A DNA stretch of 64,000 nt from Strigamia acuminata. Taxonomy: Eukaryota > Arthropoda > Chilopoda > Geophilomorpha > Linotaeniidae. Where the stretch lies: positions 11,620,427-11,684,426 of the forward strand of contig OX442315.1 in NCBI GenBank assembly GCA_949358305.1. Direction: 5' to 3'. This document shows positions 52,619-64,000 of the stretch, in pieces. The notes under the pieces are model-generated. The model did not search any database. It saw only the letters and a list, made by a program, of their open reading frames with translations, and was not told the origin of the DNA. The translations under genes were made by a program, and so were the position numbers. Every line of letters starts with the position of its first letter. The stretch's first letter is position 1.

Positions 52619-54714
52619 TTTACAATTACTTTCATATACATACTCTGCGACTGCTCGCATCTGCTTACTACAGTATACTCTAGTTAGCAATGGATAGATT
52701 GAAATGAAATATAAATAATATTAATGCGAATAAACTTTTGCACTCAAACTAATGTTTTGTTTACATATTTAATCACGTCGATTTGCAAATTCAAGTACGA
52801 CATTATTCATTGAAGTAGAATATTTTTTTTTTGCAATTTTGTAATTGATGTTTCTATCCATATTTCCCATGAGCACAATTTATTATTCAATGAATAACCA
52901 TGTTTACATATACTTAGTTTTCCAGATAAGTTTGTTTTGATAAGTTTGTTTCCAGATAAGGTTTTGACAGCAGAAATTTTGAAAATTTTGTGTGCATTCT
53001 GCACTTTTTCTTTTTATTTTGTCCCATTTTGATTAGGAATTGTTTTAATTTCTTCAAATTATTTTATTTTCTTTAAATCCTAATTTTATCATTTTTTTTT
53101 ATTTTTTTTTTTTGCCATTTATCATTAATTTTGCCCGGTTTTGTTTAGCTTTCCAAGCATTCATGAGAATTCTACCACCTAAATTAATACATTCGCGCTT
53201 TGCTCATTTGAATATCTCCCTCTGACCACCTGTTTTTGACCAATTCTCCTTGGGAATAGACTTGGCCGGAGACATGTGACTTGTTTAACCAAATCACTAA
53301 AAACACTCAGAATACCTTTTGCCCTTTGAAGCAGTCACAACTCCTGTCTCAATTGGGGGTTTTCAAATTGTAAATTTATGGTGCGTCGCAACGCATTGGG
53401 CCATTACGCAGCCCAATTTCTCATGGTTGGCTATCAAACCAGCGCCTTAATCATTCCCCCTTATTTTGCGTACATTTTGTTGAAGAAACGGCATGTTGAG
53501 CGATCTTAATTCGCCAACACTTTTTAGCCACAACTGTGACTTCATTCTCATTCTAGACATTTTGAATTTATTTCCGGTCTCAATTGCGCATTTATTTCAT
53601 TATCAACGGTTTGAAGACGCGGTTCGCTGTCCGACACCTGTCTGCGCGTACACCCAACGAGGAGAAGAAATATTATTTTCATAAGAGCGCTTAGCGAGTG
53701 ACGACGTTTTCATTAAGTGAGGCACAGTATTTTGGTGGCAATTCGGATGCCATTGTTCGCCATTTTGCGCGGCGCCCGGGCTGATATTCTGCATCCAAAA
53801 TTTTTAGATTTCACGAACAGACGCTGTCTTTACGAAGCTACCCCATGGTGACTTATTAAGAGTTGAGGCGCCTGTGGACCCACAATCTTTTGGTTACTAC
53901 AATCTAGAAAACTTAATTTTTCGAAAACATTGTTTAAAGCCAATATACGACGTGACAAGTTAAAATTCGGATTTTATTTATCCGGATAACTGTGCATGTT
54001 TACATGGCATTAGTTTTCTCGTAAACATGAATTCACATGTGAATTACCTATAATGCATTTTGATTATCTGGAACAACAAAATGGTTGTCGGTCTATTTCA
54101 GCCCTTAAACAAATTCCGACCCTGGAAATCGTGTTTTAGCTCATTTCATATCGTTTTCGGTACTAAGTGTCGTTTGTGATCGGTCTCAAGACCGGATTTA
54201 GGTATTGCGAGGCCCAAACAAAAATCTTTTTGCCCCACTCCATAAAAGAAGTTTAATTATAAAAAGTCTAAAAAATACACTTATAAATTATCTCTTTTTA
54301 TTTCATAAATCCGTAAACATATATGCAGCATCTTTTCGTGGAAAATGCAGATCTTTTGCAGATTGTTTTCACAAAAATATGGATTTTATTTTGGATTTTT
54401 TTTCCGGTGGATGAGGGCCATAAGCAACTGCTTATTTTGCTTATTTTGCATAACAAATTTTGAAAACCCCCCCCCCCCCTTGGTGCGTTACATAATTTAT
54501 GTACGGCCCCTTTTTCGGATTTTCACTTATCTGGATAACTGACTACATGTAAACATGGTAACGATCAAACCGTGCGAAGATAATCCAGCAGCATTGCAAA
54601 AGGGCGTGAAAAAGAATGGCACGTTCCTCCATTCCTAGACTGCTAAATTCAATTTTATTAATCAATTAGTATAAAAATCGGTACACAAATTACAATAAAC
54701 TCGTCAGAATTAAC
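52619..54714. other. No gene seen
   Basis: AT-rich intergenic DNA with a T run near 53090-53110 and a C10 run near 54469. Near 53978 and 54525 the phrase TTATCYGGATAACTG recurs beside ATGTTTACATGG-like words, probably ends of an old element. No ORF, RNA gene or paralogue that I can support. Confidence 0.5.
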
Positions 54715-57700
54715 TTAAATCAAACGGCCGCGACATTCGCTCGATCCACAATGACAATACAAACACTTGTCGGCCACGGCTCCCACGTCGTAACTATAAT
54801 CCCACGTCAACTCGGTGCCGGCGCGAATGTAACTGCAACAAACGTCCGCAAAATCAATTTTCCCGCTCGGTTAACAACATGGCTGCCAATATACTCACTC
54901 GGTGGCGAAAAAAGAGACCCAGGGGAAGCGGATGTCGTGCGTGTCGACAAAAACGTTCTGGACGAATAGATTAGGACTGCAACTATGCTGTGGAAGCGGA
55001 GAAAGGGATTAATTAAATTCGGGACGAGTGAAATGTGGGTTTGGGTTTTTACGTTAAAATAACGTCCGATGTTGCCTATGGTTTTGGCGTCCATGATGTA
55101 GCAGTATTCGTCGCCGAAGTACTTTCGGGTGCTGACTTGCGACGTGCCGGTTTGTTTGATCACGCTCGTGTTGAGTTTGGGGTCGGGTAAAGCTTTGAAG
55201 CGCGAAGGTTTGGCTGCAAATTGTTTTTCCTGTTCCTCTAGGTCGGGTTCGGTCTCTGAAAGTGACAAATATGTTAATATTTCTTTAATTTCGGTTAATT
55301 TGAAGGTCAATTCCAACGTAAAAACGACGAATTTCAATGAAAGACAACGAATTTCAACGAAAGACGACGAATTTCAACGAAAGACGACGAATTTCAATGA
55401 AAGACGACGAATTTCAACGAAAAACAACAAATTTCAATGAAAAACGACGAATTTCAATATAAAACGACGAATTTCAATATAAAACGACGTATTTCAATAT
55501 AAAACGACGTATTTCAATGAAAAACAACGAATTTCAATGAATAACGACCAATTTCAATATAAAACGACGTACTTGAATGAAAAACAACGAATTTCAATGA
55601 AAAACGACAAAATTCAATACAAAAACGACAAATTTCAATGAAAAACGACAAAATTCAATACAAAAACGACAAATTTCAATGAAAAACGACAAAATTCAAT
55701 ACAAAAACGACAAATTTCAATGAAAAACGACAAAATTCAATACAAAAACGACAAATTTCAATGAAAAACGACAAAATTCAATACAAAAACGACAAATTTC
55801 AATTAAAAAACGACGAATTTCAATGATAAACGACGAATTTCAATGAAAAACGACGAATTTCAATGAAAAACGACGAATTTCAATGAAAAACGACGAATTT
55901 CAATGAAAAACGACGAATTTCAATGAAAAACGACGAATTTCAATGAAAAACGACGAATTTTTTAATTTTTACATGAATTTCAATGTTAAAATGATGAATT
56001 TCATAATTTCTTACATGAATTTCTATGTACATAAGAGGAATTTCTTAATATATAAGTGAATTCCAATGTATTTCATAATATTTATGTTAATTACGACGTA
56101 ATTATTACAGATAACGTCATTTTACTTTGAATTATAGTGCTCTTGTTACCTATTTCCTTTAGTTTTTGAGCGTTATCTTCGGTATTTGGTTGCACGATGG
56201 TTTTCTTTTCAGTCCTATTCGGATTAAACGCACAATTATTTCTTTTATTTTTAGTTTTAAACGTTTCGAAGGGAAAAAGAAGACAAACTCGGAGGTTTTT
56301 CTTCGGGATGATTTTTTACGCGGTTCGACTAGTTCGTACAAATTGGCTTCGAATTCAGATTCGGATGAGTTCACATTGGCAGGGTCACTAGAAATGGATT
56401 GAGTGGGAAATGGAATTGTGGTCGTTTAAATCGAATGAATTAAATTCACCTGTGGCGCTGAGGTTGATATTCGTCGCCGGATTCTGCTGAATCACGTTCG
56501 CCGCCTTTTTCGAAGTCAGGTTCGATGACGTCGGATTCGTAACCCTCTTTGACCCTCTCGCATACCTCAATGTGATCTAACTCCGCCAGATATTCATCTC
56601 CAAATTGGGCCCCATCCTAACAAAAATAAGAAAGAAAATCAGAAGTAATAAAACGGATCAGAAAATTATCAGAAATAACCAAGAAAGTCAAAAATAATAA
56701 AATAAATTTGAAAAAATCAGAAATCAGAAAATAAATTTGAAGAAATCAGAAATCAGAAAATAAATTTGAAAAAATCAGAAATCAGAAATAAATTTGAAAA
56801 AATCAAAACTCAGAAAATAAATTTGAAAAAATCAGAAATCAGAAAATAAATTTGAAAAAATCAAAAATCAGAAAAAAAATTTGAAAAAAATTAGAAGAAA
56901 TCAAAAAAATCAGAAATCAGAAGAAAAAAATCAGAAAAAATCAGAAAGAAAAAAAAAATCAGAAAGAAAATCAGAAGAAATCAGAAAACAGAAAAGAAAA
57001 TCAGAAGAAATCAGAAAACAGAAAAGAAATTAGAAGAAATCAGAAAACAGAAAAGAAATCAGAAGAAAAAAATCAGAAGAAATAAAAAATCAGAAGAAAA
57101 AAATCAGAAGAAATCAAAAAAAAAAAAAAATCAGAAAGAAAATCAGAAGAAATCAGAAAACAGAAACGAAATCAGAAGAAATCAGAAAATAGAAAAGAAA
57201 TCAGAAGAAATCAGAAAACAGAAAAGAAATCAGAAGAAATCAAAAATCGGAAGAAAAAAATCAGAAAAAATAAAAAATAAAAAAAAAATCAGAAAGAAAA
57301 TCAGAAGAAATCAGAAAACAAAAACGAAATCAGAAGAAGTCAGAAAAAATCAGAAATCAGAAGAAAAAAATCAGAAGAAATCAAAAATCGGAAGAAAAAA
57401 ATCAGCAGAAATCAAAAATAAAAAAAAAATTAGAAAGCAAATCAGAAGAAATCAGAAAACAGAAACGAAATCAGAAGAAATCAGAAAATAGAAAAGAAAC
57501 CAGAAGAAATCAGAAAACAGAAACGAAATCAGAAGAAATCAAAAAACAGAAAAGAAATCAGAAGAAATCAAAAAACAGAACAAAAATTAGAAAAAAATAA
57601 TAAAATAAATTTAAAATAACAAAAAAAAATGAGAAAAAAAATCACAAGTCAGAAAAATAAAAAAAATAAAATCTGAAATCAGAAAAGAAATCAGAAACAA

Positions 57701-60700
57701 AACAAATAATAAAATAAATTTAAAATGACAAAATAAATCAGAAAAAAAACAAAGAAATCAGAAAAATGACAAAAAATCAAACGAAATTAAATAATTCACT
57801 TCATTCGCTTCCTGTTCGGTCAACAATTGCCCAGCGTAAATGCACACAAAGCATCCTTTAGGCAGGTCGTCCAGACACCGCAAGCCCCAACCACATTTGT
57901 CCGTCTTAAACACCTGCAGCCGCAGTTGCAGCCCGTTTTGAACCACCCGGTTGACGCATCGCTTCGAGCAACTGCATTTCGAGTTGCACTCGTAGATCCC
58001 CGAGATGACGTGTTCGTTCAACCGCCGATACTTGTACCCGGGCGGCCAGTCGCGGATCCCTCCTCCCTTCGGATAAATCCGACGAAAAATGTCCACCGTC
58101 AGCTGTTGACACGCGCACTTCCGAGAATCCTAAATTAACAAAATATGAATTAAAATTTTGAATTTTTTCGAATTTAATTAAATTTAATTGAATTTTTTCG
58201 AATTTTTAAATTCAATTTTACGAAATTTAAAATTCAATTTTTTAAAATTCAAAATTCAATTTTTCGAAATTCAAAATTCAATTTTTCAAAATTCAAAATT
58301 CAATTTTTCAAAATTCAAAATTCAATTTTTCAATATTCAAAATTCAATTTTTCAAAATTCAAAATTCTATTTTTCGAAATTTTACACTGCAGTCGTCGCC
58401 ACATTCGCAGCCGACAAGGAAATCGGGATCCAGGTTGATTTTGACGCCTTTCGCGGGCAGACGTTCGGTCGAGTATTCGACGTACTCCGGGTATTGTCTG
58501 TTTAGACTGTTGATGCAGGACACGGGAATGTTTTCTTTTCCGTATGATATGTCTAGGATGACGCAGAAACTCTAAAAAATATATATTAGGCAAGAAATTA
58601 TTATTTTTTTTTTAATTTAAATTTTTTTAAATATTTGTATCTATAGTAACATTGCTATCAATAATAATATTTGTAAAAGTTTCGGTTAAAATGGCAAATT
58701 TCGAATTTCGATTTTCGAAAAGCGACAAGATTGTTGCGATGTATTTCCAACGGTAGTGTTTGATACAATTAGATGTGCTTCAACGATTATTTGCACACTT
58801 TAAATGAACAAGTAAACATTTTTTATGGTCCAAATGAATAAAATAAACATTTTTTTATGGTTAAAATGTACATTTCGTTGGTAAAATGCACATTGTTGTT
58901 GGTAAAATCCACATTTTCTTGGTAAAATCCACATTTTCATGGTTAAAATGCACATTTTCAACGTTAAAATGCACATTTTCAACGTTAAAATGCACATTTT
59001 CAACGTTAAAATGCACATTTTCAACGTTAAAATGCACATTTTCAACGTTAAAATGCACATTTTCAACGTAAAAACGCATATTTACACGTATAAAAGCATA
59101 TTTATACGTATAAACGAATATTTACACACAAATTGAAAATGTACAAACGATAACACTAAATCCGACCAATTAAACAAATTTTCAATTCCCGCCACTCCCG
59201 CACTCACCCTTGCCGGAACAAACTCCCCGTAACAATGAACTTGCACGTCAAAACAAAATAAATCGACAGTAAACGGACACTTGGTGAGTGCCAAATACAA
59301 GCGAAGTTCCCTCATCTCCCGCAAACGTCGACCGCAAGGCGTCCGGTAAAACAGCACGCGCTTACCACTCGTCTGATATTTCCCAATTTGCCTGAAAAAC
59401 AAATACATCAATTGATTATAACCAAAAACGAATTATAAAATCAAAAACCAACCGTTCCCATCCACATAACATGGGGATCATGAGCGGATTGCTTCCTTTG
59501 TGTTTTTTCAGATCGTGGGAGCCATCGGGCAGGCAGGCGGGCCCGCATTTGTGATACGTGTACGCCTGACGTCGGTCGAGTCTCTGCATTAACTTGGCCT
59601 GGTAAGTGCCGTCGCACTCCGTTCTATGCACTTTAAAAGAAAATTAAACGTGCATTTAACATCTAGATGATGTTATTCACTAATAATGCATTTTTGCACA
59701 CAAATAATGCATTTTTGCACACAAATAATGCATTTTTGCACACAAGTAATGCATTTTTGCACACAAATAATGCATTTTTGCACACAAATAATGCATTTTT
59801 GCAAACAAATAATGCATTTTTGCACACAAATAATGCATTTTTGCACACAAATTATGCATTTTTGCACACAAATAATGCATTTTTAATGCATTTTTGACCC
59901 TAATATTGCGTTTTTATTGCATTTTAGTCATTAAAAGTGCTTTTCCAACTCAAAAATGCATATCTAACACCAATAATGCACTTTTCAACAATGTAAAAGC
60001 ATTTACAAACACTAAAATGCATTATTAACAAACAAAATTAACTTTTCGGATCTAGAAATGCACTCTTGAATGTGAAAACTGCATTTTTCTACATAAAAAT
60101 TGATTTCTGCATCACAAATTTGACTTTTCCCAGATATTAAACTCATCAACTGACCAACATCCCTTTTGGCGGCGACAGGACTTGACGCAGTAGTGCTCTT
60201 CTTGGCAACATTTACTCTCGGAGCAGTATGCTTTCTAGCAATTTGTCTCTTTTCGTGCGTATCGCCGTGCGTATTGCCTTCCACGTCGGCATCACCACCA
60301 GCAACACTCGCTATTGTACAAAAAAATAACAAAAAATTCGATCAAACTCTGTGCAAACTTCAACAATATCAATTCGCACGTTCATCGGTCGCAGCGGGCG
60401 TGGGTTCTTCGCTTTCCACTCGCGGATCGTCCAATCCGCGCGTATATTCGACGTACGGCTCGTTCCGCTTGTTCAACCGGAACACTCCTCCGAATCTATT
60501 GAATTTCGGTAACTTGCCGTGCATAGCCGCCTTGTTCGCTTCAGCTTTCGACTGTTTATAAAAAGTTATTTTATTAAACCAAATTGATCGAATTTTATCA
60601 AATTTTATTCGAATTTTATCAAATTTTATTCGCATTTTATCAAATTTCATTCGAATTTTATCAAATTTCATTCGAATTTTATCAAATTTCATTCGAATTT

Positions 60701-63700
60701 TATCAAATTTTATTCGAATTTTATCAAATTTCATTCGAATTTTATCAAATTTCATTCGCATTTTATCAAATTTCATTTGAATTTTATTGAGATTTGATGA
60801 AAATTACTCGAATTTCATCACAATTTAGTGTAAATTATTTAATTTTAATCGAATTTAAACGAATTCTAATCTGATTTAATCAAATGTAATGTAAATTAAT
60901 TGATTTTAATCGAAATTTAATCCATTTAATAGCATTTTAATCGGGGTTAATCGAACTTTAACAAATTTAATCGGATTTAATCGAATTTAATGTAAATTAA
61001 TTGATTTTAATCGAAATTTAATCCATTTAATAGCATTTTAATCGGGGTTAATCGAACTTTAACAAATTTAATCGGATTTAATCGAATTTAATGTAAATTA
61101 ATTGATTTTAATCGAAATTTAATCCATTTAATAGCATTTTAATCGGGGTTAATCGAACTTTAACAAATTTAATCGGATTTAATCGAATTTAATCGGATTT
61201 TAATCAAATTTAATCGAATTTTAATCAAATTTAATCGGATTTTAATCAAATTTAATGAAAATAATTTTATTTTAATCGATTTTAATAAAAAAATTAATCG
61301 AATTTAATCAAACTTAATCAAATTTTAATCAAATTTAACCGGTTTTAATCGAATTTAACCGGTTTTAATTGAATTTAACCGGATTTAATTGAATTTAACC
61401 GGATATGATTGAATTTAATCAGATTTAATCGAAATAACCAGTGAAAACAGCGCACCAATTCGTTATAAAGTGGCCGAAGTCGCGTCGAACCGCGATAAAT
61501 CCACTCGGTCCGTTTATCCGCATCAAAATACATCTTCACCAAACTGGCATCAACGTCTGAGACCCGCGCGACCCACCATTTGCCGTTCCACTCAGTAAAT
61601 ATCACTTGTTTGCGCTGTAATTTCACCATTGGACGCTGGAAAACAACACAAATGAATCAACAAAAACAATCGATCAACTTATTCCACGATGTCTCACTTC
61701 CGGGTATTGTTTCAGATAACTGCGGATGAAATCCTTCGAATCCGGATGTATGTCGTCGGCGACATCTTTACTTTCTTCGCAAACCAGATAAATGTGTTCG
61801 TGGCTCGTGTACTGCGCAAAACCGTCATCGAAAAAAATTAAATACCTGCAACAAATTACGATGACAATTTAATTTAATTTTTGTGTGAATTTTCATTTTT
61901 ACCTATATTTGTTCATTATTTTCGGGGGTTCGGCAATTATACCTGCGTACATTGAATTTTGCTGGTACCAATTTTCGTCTTTGTATTTTGCTGTTTGGGA
62001 ATTTTTATTTTTATTGTTTTTCTTGTTTTTGTTTTGTTTTTTTATTACCGATGATTCTGGTTCCGACAGGGAGGATGACCTCGGATGGTTGCATGTAAGC
62101 GAGGTGTTTTGCCGGTAAAACCATAGCTAGTCCCGAGTTTCTGCCTTTCATTTCGATGCGAACTCTGTATTGGCGGCCCTTTGGAGGATTGGAATGCAAA
62201 ATTGAGTGGTTCGGATTTAGAAATTATTGTTTCGTGTTTAATGCTTTTTGGGTTTAATTGGATTTTGTTGAATTCGGTTTTTGGTGGAAAAAATTATCGA
62301 TTTATATTTTTTGAATGAAAATTTCAATTTTTTGGATGAAAATTTCAATTTTTTTAATGAAAATTTCAATTTTTTGAATGAAAATTTCAATTTTTGGCAT
62401 GGAAATTTCAATTCTATATTGAAAATTTCAATTTTTTGGATGAAAACTTCAATTTTATGCATGAAAATTTCAATTTTTTGCATGGAAATTTCAATTTTTT
62501 TCATGGAAGTTTCAATTTTTGAAATGGAAATTTTGTCGTTTTAATGAAAAATTCGATTTTTTAATAAAAACTTCGATTTTTTTAAATAAAAAATTAGATT
62601 TCTTTCACAAATATCTATTAAAAAAATTCAATTTTTAACCAAAAAGCACATTGCACAACACCCAAATCCAACCAAAACTCAAACCCACCTCAGGAGTATC
62701 TAAAATTTCAAAAATCTTCGCCTTATACCAAATACTCAGAACAGACCGCATGGCATACACAATCATATTCACGCATAATTCCCTAAAAAAAAATTTGAAA
62801 AAAATAACATTAATTTCAATCAAATCAACCAAAACTCATCAACCAACCTCCGTTTTACAGCTCCAATAGGCGGTAAAACGGGTGCTTGAACCTTAACTTT
62901 CCCCATAGGAATAATTTCCCTCGAATCTAATACAAAACAAACATTAAAAACATCAAAAAACATACAAATTATTTTTAAAACACACATGAAAATCATCAAA
63001 AAACATCAAAAAACATCAAAAACTATCAAAAAAAATAATAAAAAATCACATGAAAATCATCAAAAAAAATCAAAAATCATCAAAATCATCAAAAAACATC
63101 AAAAACTATCATAAAACATTAAAAACATTTAAAAAATCACATAAAAATCATCCAAAAACATCAAAAATCATCAAAAAACATCCAAAAATCATCAAAAAAC
63201 ATCAAAAATCATCAAAAAACATCAAAAAACATCAAAAAACATCATAAATTATCAAAAACCATAAAAAAAAACATAAAATAATCACATAAAAATCATCAAA
63301 AAACACAAAAAAAACATCAAAAAATAAATTAAATGTAAACCTAGTTTTGTTTGACTTGTACACGGGTTATACACGGCTTGGCTGAATCCGACATGCGTTG
63401 ACGCTGGAATCGTATCAATAATTTCCAACGGTTCCAGCTCTTCTCCTCTCTCGACGTTAGTGAACAATTTCATCTCAGGTTTCAGCAGCGCCATTTGTTC
63501 CTGCATTTTCACGCACGTTTGTTCAATCGTCCACATATCATCTAAAAAACAAAACAAAAAACAAAACAAAAAATTCAAAACCACAACAAAATTCAATGCA
63601 ACAAATTCTCCATCCATTTCACCTGCGACGACATTCAATTTCGTCCGCATTTCGTCACATTCGGCTTTAACCATCGACTCGTAATTCAATTTTTGAAGCG

Positions 63701-64000
63701 CTTCGCAAATTATTTCCTCCAAATCAACATCGCTGTCCAACTCATATATCTCATCTTCGCTCTCAGTTAATTCGTCCTTTTCATCTTTTTCCTCGTTTTC
63801 GGCATTTTCGGCGTCTAAAATTTGAATTTCGTCCTCGTCCTCGGCTTTTTTCTCATCAATGGCGTCGTCCATTTCGTTCCCACTTCCGTTAGACTAGAAA
63901 AAAATTGAGTTAGTTTTGTGTTTTATTTGTGGGTTTTTGGTTTGGGCATTTTGTTGATTTACTTCGGATATTTTTTCGTAGTTATTCAGGCAGTTTTCGC
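54715..64000 (-). CDS. SETDB1: SETDB1/eggless histone H3K9 methyltransferase, 5' end beyond window
   Basis: Exons, 5' to 3': 63963-64000 (continues), 63623-63893, 63341-63541, 62848-62926, 62689-62782, 62049-62178, 61903-61990, 61698-61845, 61456-61635, 60380-60551, 60155-60310, 59453-59630, 59208-59391, 58386-58571, 57800-58129, 56450-56616, about 56240-56387, 55053-55255, 54899-54987, 54715-54832. Apart from the donor near 56240, phases agree, giving about 1050 residues. Domains: acidic N-terminus, Tudor repeats ([25 protein letters not shown]), MBD ([30 protein letters not shown]), pre-SET ([18 protein letters not shown]), bifurcated SET ([12 protein letters not shown] on one side, [12 protein letters not shown] with the catalytic NHSC motif and ELTWDY on the other) and post-SET ([15 protein letters not shown]). 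It trimethylates H3K9 and silences transposons in animals. Confidence 0.93.
55320..55970. repeat. SETDB1 intronic minisatellite, 20-bp unit
   Basis: CGACGAATTTCAATGAAAAA repeats about 30 times with variants (CGACGTATTTCAATATAAAA; CGACAAAATTCAATACAAAA). It lies between the exons at 55053-55255 and 56240-56387. Confidence 0.95.
56617..57790. repeat. SETDB1 intronic purine-rich repeat (AATCAGAAG family)
   Basis: About 1.17 kb of A/G-rich DNA built from AATCAGAAGAAATCAGAAAA and shorter relatives in irregular order. One strand is nearly free of pyrimidines except in the TC of ATCAG. It fills the intron inside the bifurcated SET domain. Confidence 0.9.
58160..58383. repeat. SETDB1 intronic minisatellite, 22-bp unit
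   Basis: AATTTTTCAAAATTCAAAAT-type units (period 22) fill nearly all of the 256-bp intron 58130-58385. Confidence 0.9.
58860..59115. repeat. SETDB1 intronic minisatellite, 21-bp unit
   Basis: Core GTTAAAATGCACATTTTCAA, period 21, about 10 copies and almost perfect in 58941-59070. The unit is itself partly palindromic (AAAATGCACATTTT). Confidence 0.95.
59670..59895. repeat. SETDB1 intronic minisatellite, 21-bp unit
   Basis: AATAATGCATTTTTGCACAC, period 21, about 10 copies. All six frames are open through it, which creates false ORFs. Confidence 0.95.
60585..60790. repeat. SETDB1 intronic minisatellite, 21-bp unit
   Basis: ATTCGAATTTTATCAAATTT, period 21, about 10 copies, at the start of the intron 60552-61455. 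Confidence 0.95.
60885..61200. repeat. SETDB1 intronic ~99-bp tandem repeat
   Basis: Three near-identical copies of a ~99-bp unit containing TTAATCGGGGTTAATCGAAC start about 60885, 60984 and 61083. The unit is built from TTTAATCGA-like words, so it is a higher-order repeat of the same type. Confidence 0.9.
62290..62530. repeat. SETDB1 intronic minisatellite, 21-bp unit
   Basis: GAAAATTTCAATTTTTTGAA with period about 21, roughly 11 copies with more variation than its neighbours, in the intron 62179-62688. Confidence 0.9.
62940..63335. repeat. SETDB1 intronic CATCAAAAA repeat
   Basis: Runs of AAACATCAAAAATCATCAAA in irregular order fill the intron 62927-63340. The basic word is 9-10 bp, often paired to about 20 bp. 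Confidence 0.9.

Noticed and set aside
59663-59897. Overlapping ORFs on both strands (CIICVQK- and AFLHTNN-type repeats)
   Set aside because: Artefacts of a 21-bp repeat, a multiple of three without stops, inside a SETDB1 intron.
58800-63330. Regularly spaced repeats resembling CRISPR arrays
   Set aside because: Units are directly tandem with no unique spacers, lie in introns of a spliced gene, and have 20-22-bp periods. They are minisatellites.
1-64000. tRNA, rRNA or other structured RNA genes
   Set aside because: I looked for cloverleaf boxes and conserved rRNA words and found none that I can support; a covariance-model scan would be decisive.

Overview
This is a eukaryotic, animal nuclear window. 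It has GT-AG introns, C2H2 and DEG/ENaC gene families, dense DNA-transposon and LTR-retrotransposon content, and AT-rich DNA between genes. The gene set (pickpocket-type DEG/ENaC channels, an eggless/SETDB1 methyltransferase, a BSDC1 homologue) suggests an arthropod, most likely an insect. The species cannot be named from the sequence.

Layout. 0-2.5 kb: a small tandem cluster of LRAT-like genes on the minus strand (one intact, one cut by the window edge, one C-terminal fragment), head to head with a BSDC1 homologue. 2.5-5.5 kb: the nine-exon BSDC1 gene with a minisatellite in intron 6. 5.7-7.1 kb: foldback DNA elements with strong hairpins. 7.1-17.0 kb: a reduced BSDC1 paralogue split by a young LTR element (1152-bp LTRs, 4-bp target duplication). 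That element has no polymerase genes, only one intact 1990-codon ORF of unknown function. 17.4-19.1 kb: a small broken ORF and an LRR protein gene. 20.1-33.4 kb: a LicD/fukutin-related glycosyltransferase gene whose last 11 codons have been cut off by an 11.4-kb Ty3/gypsy element with identical LTRs. In that element gag and pol share a frame separated by a double stop, and a third ORF follows pol. 34.3-36.1 kb: a hAT transposase interrupted by a MITE, then a Cys-rich virus-like zinc-ribbon ORF. 36.4-38.2 and 48.1-52.6 kb: two copies of a DEG/ENaC channel gene, the second expanded by several transposons. 39.4-40.1 kb: an intronless TFIIB-like gene without the zinc ribbon. 40.5-45.1 kb: a large inverted duplication carrying two C2H2 zinc-finger copies, each with a different nonsense codon. 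A 1.25-kb element with a 10-bp target duplication sits in its right arm. 45.1-47.6 kb: an LTR-like remnant with a near-perfect foldback Tc1 element inside. 54.7-64.0 kb: SETDB1/eggless on the minus strand, running off the window.

The most unusual signals are the pol-less LTR element with its giant intact ORF, and the fact that most of the larger SETDB1 introns, plus the equivalent intron of both BSDC1 genes, hold their own unrelated minisatellite, usually of about 19-22 bp period. Several insertions can be proved within the window because a duplicate copy preserves the empty site. SETDB1 silences transposons by H3K9 methylation in known animals, so finding it beside such young insertions is notable, but nothing here shows a functional link.
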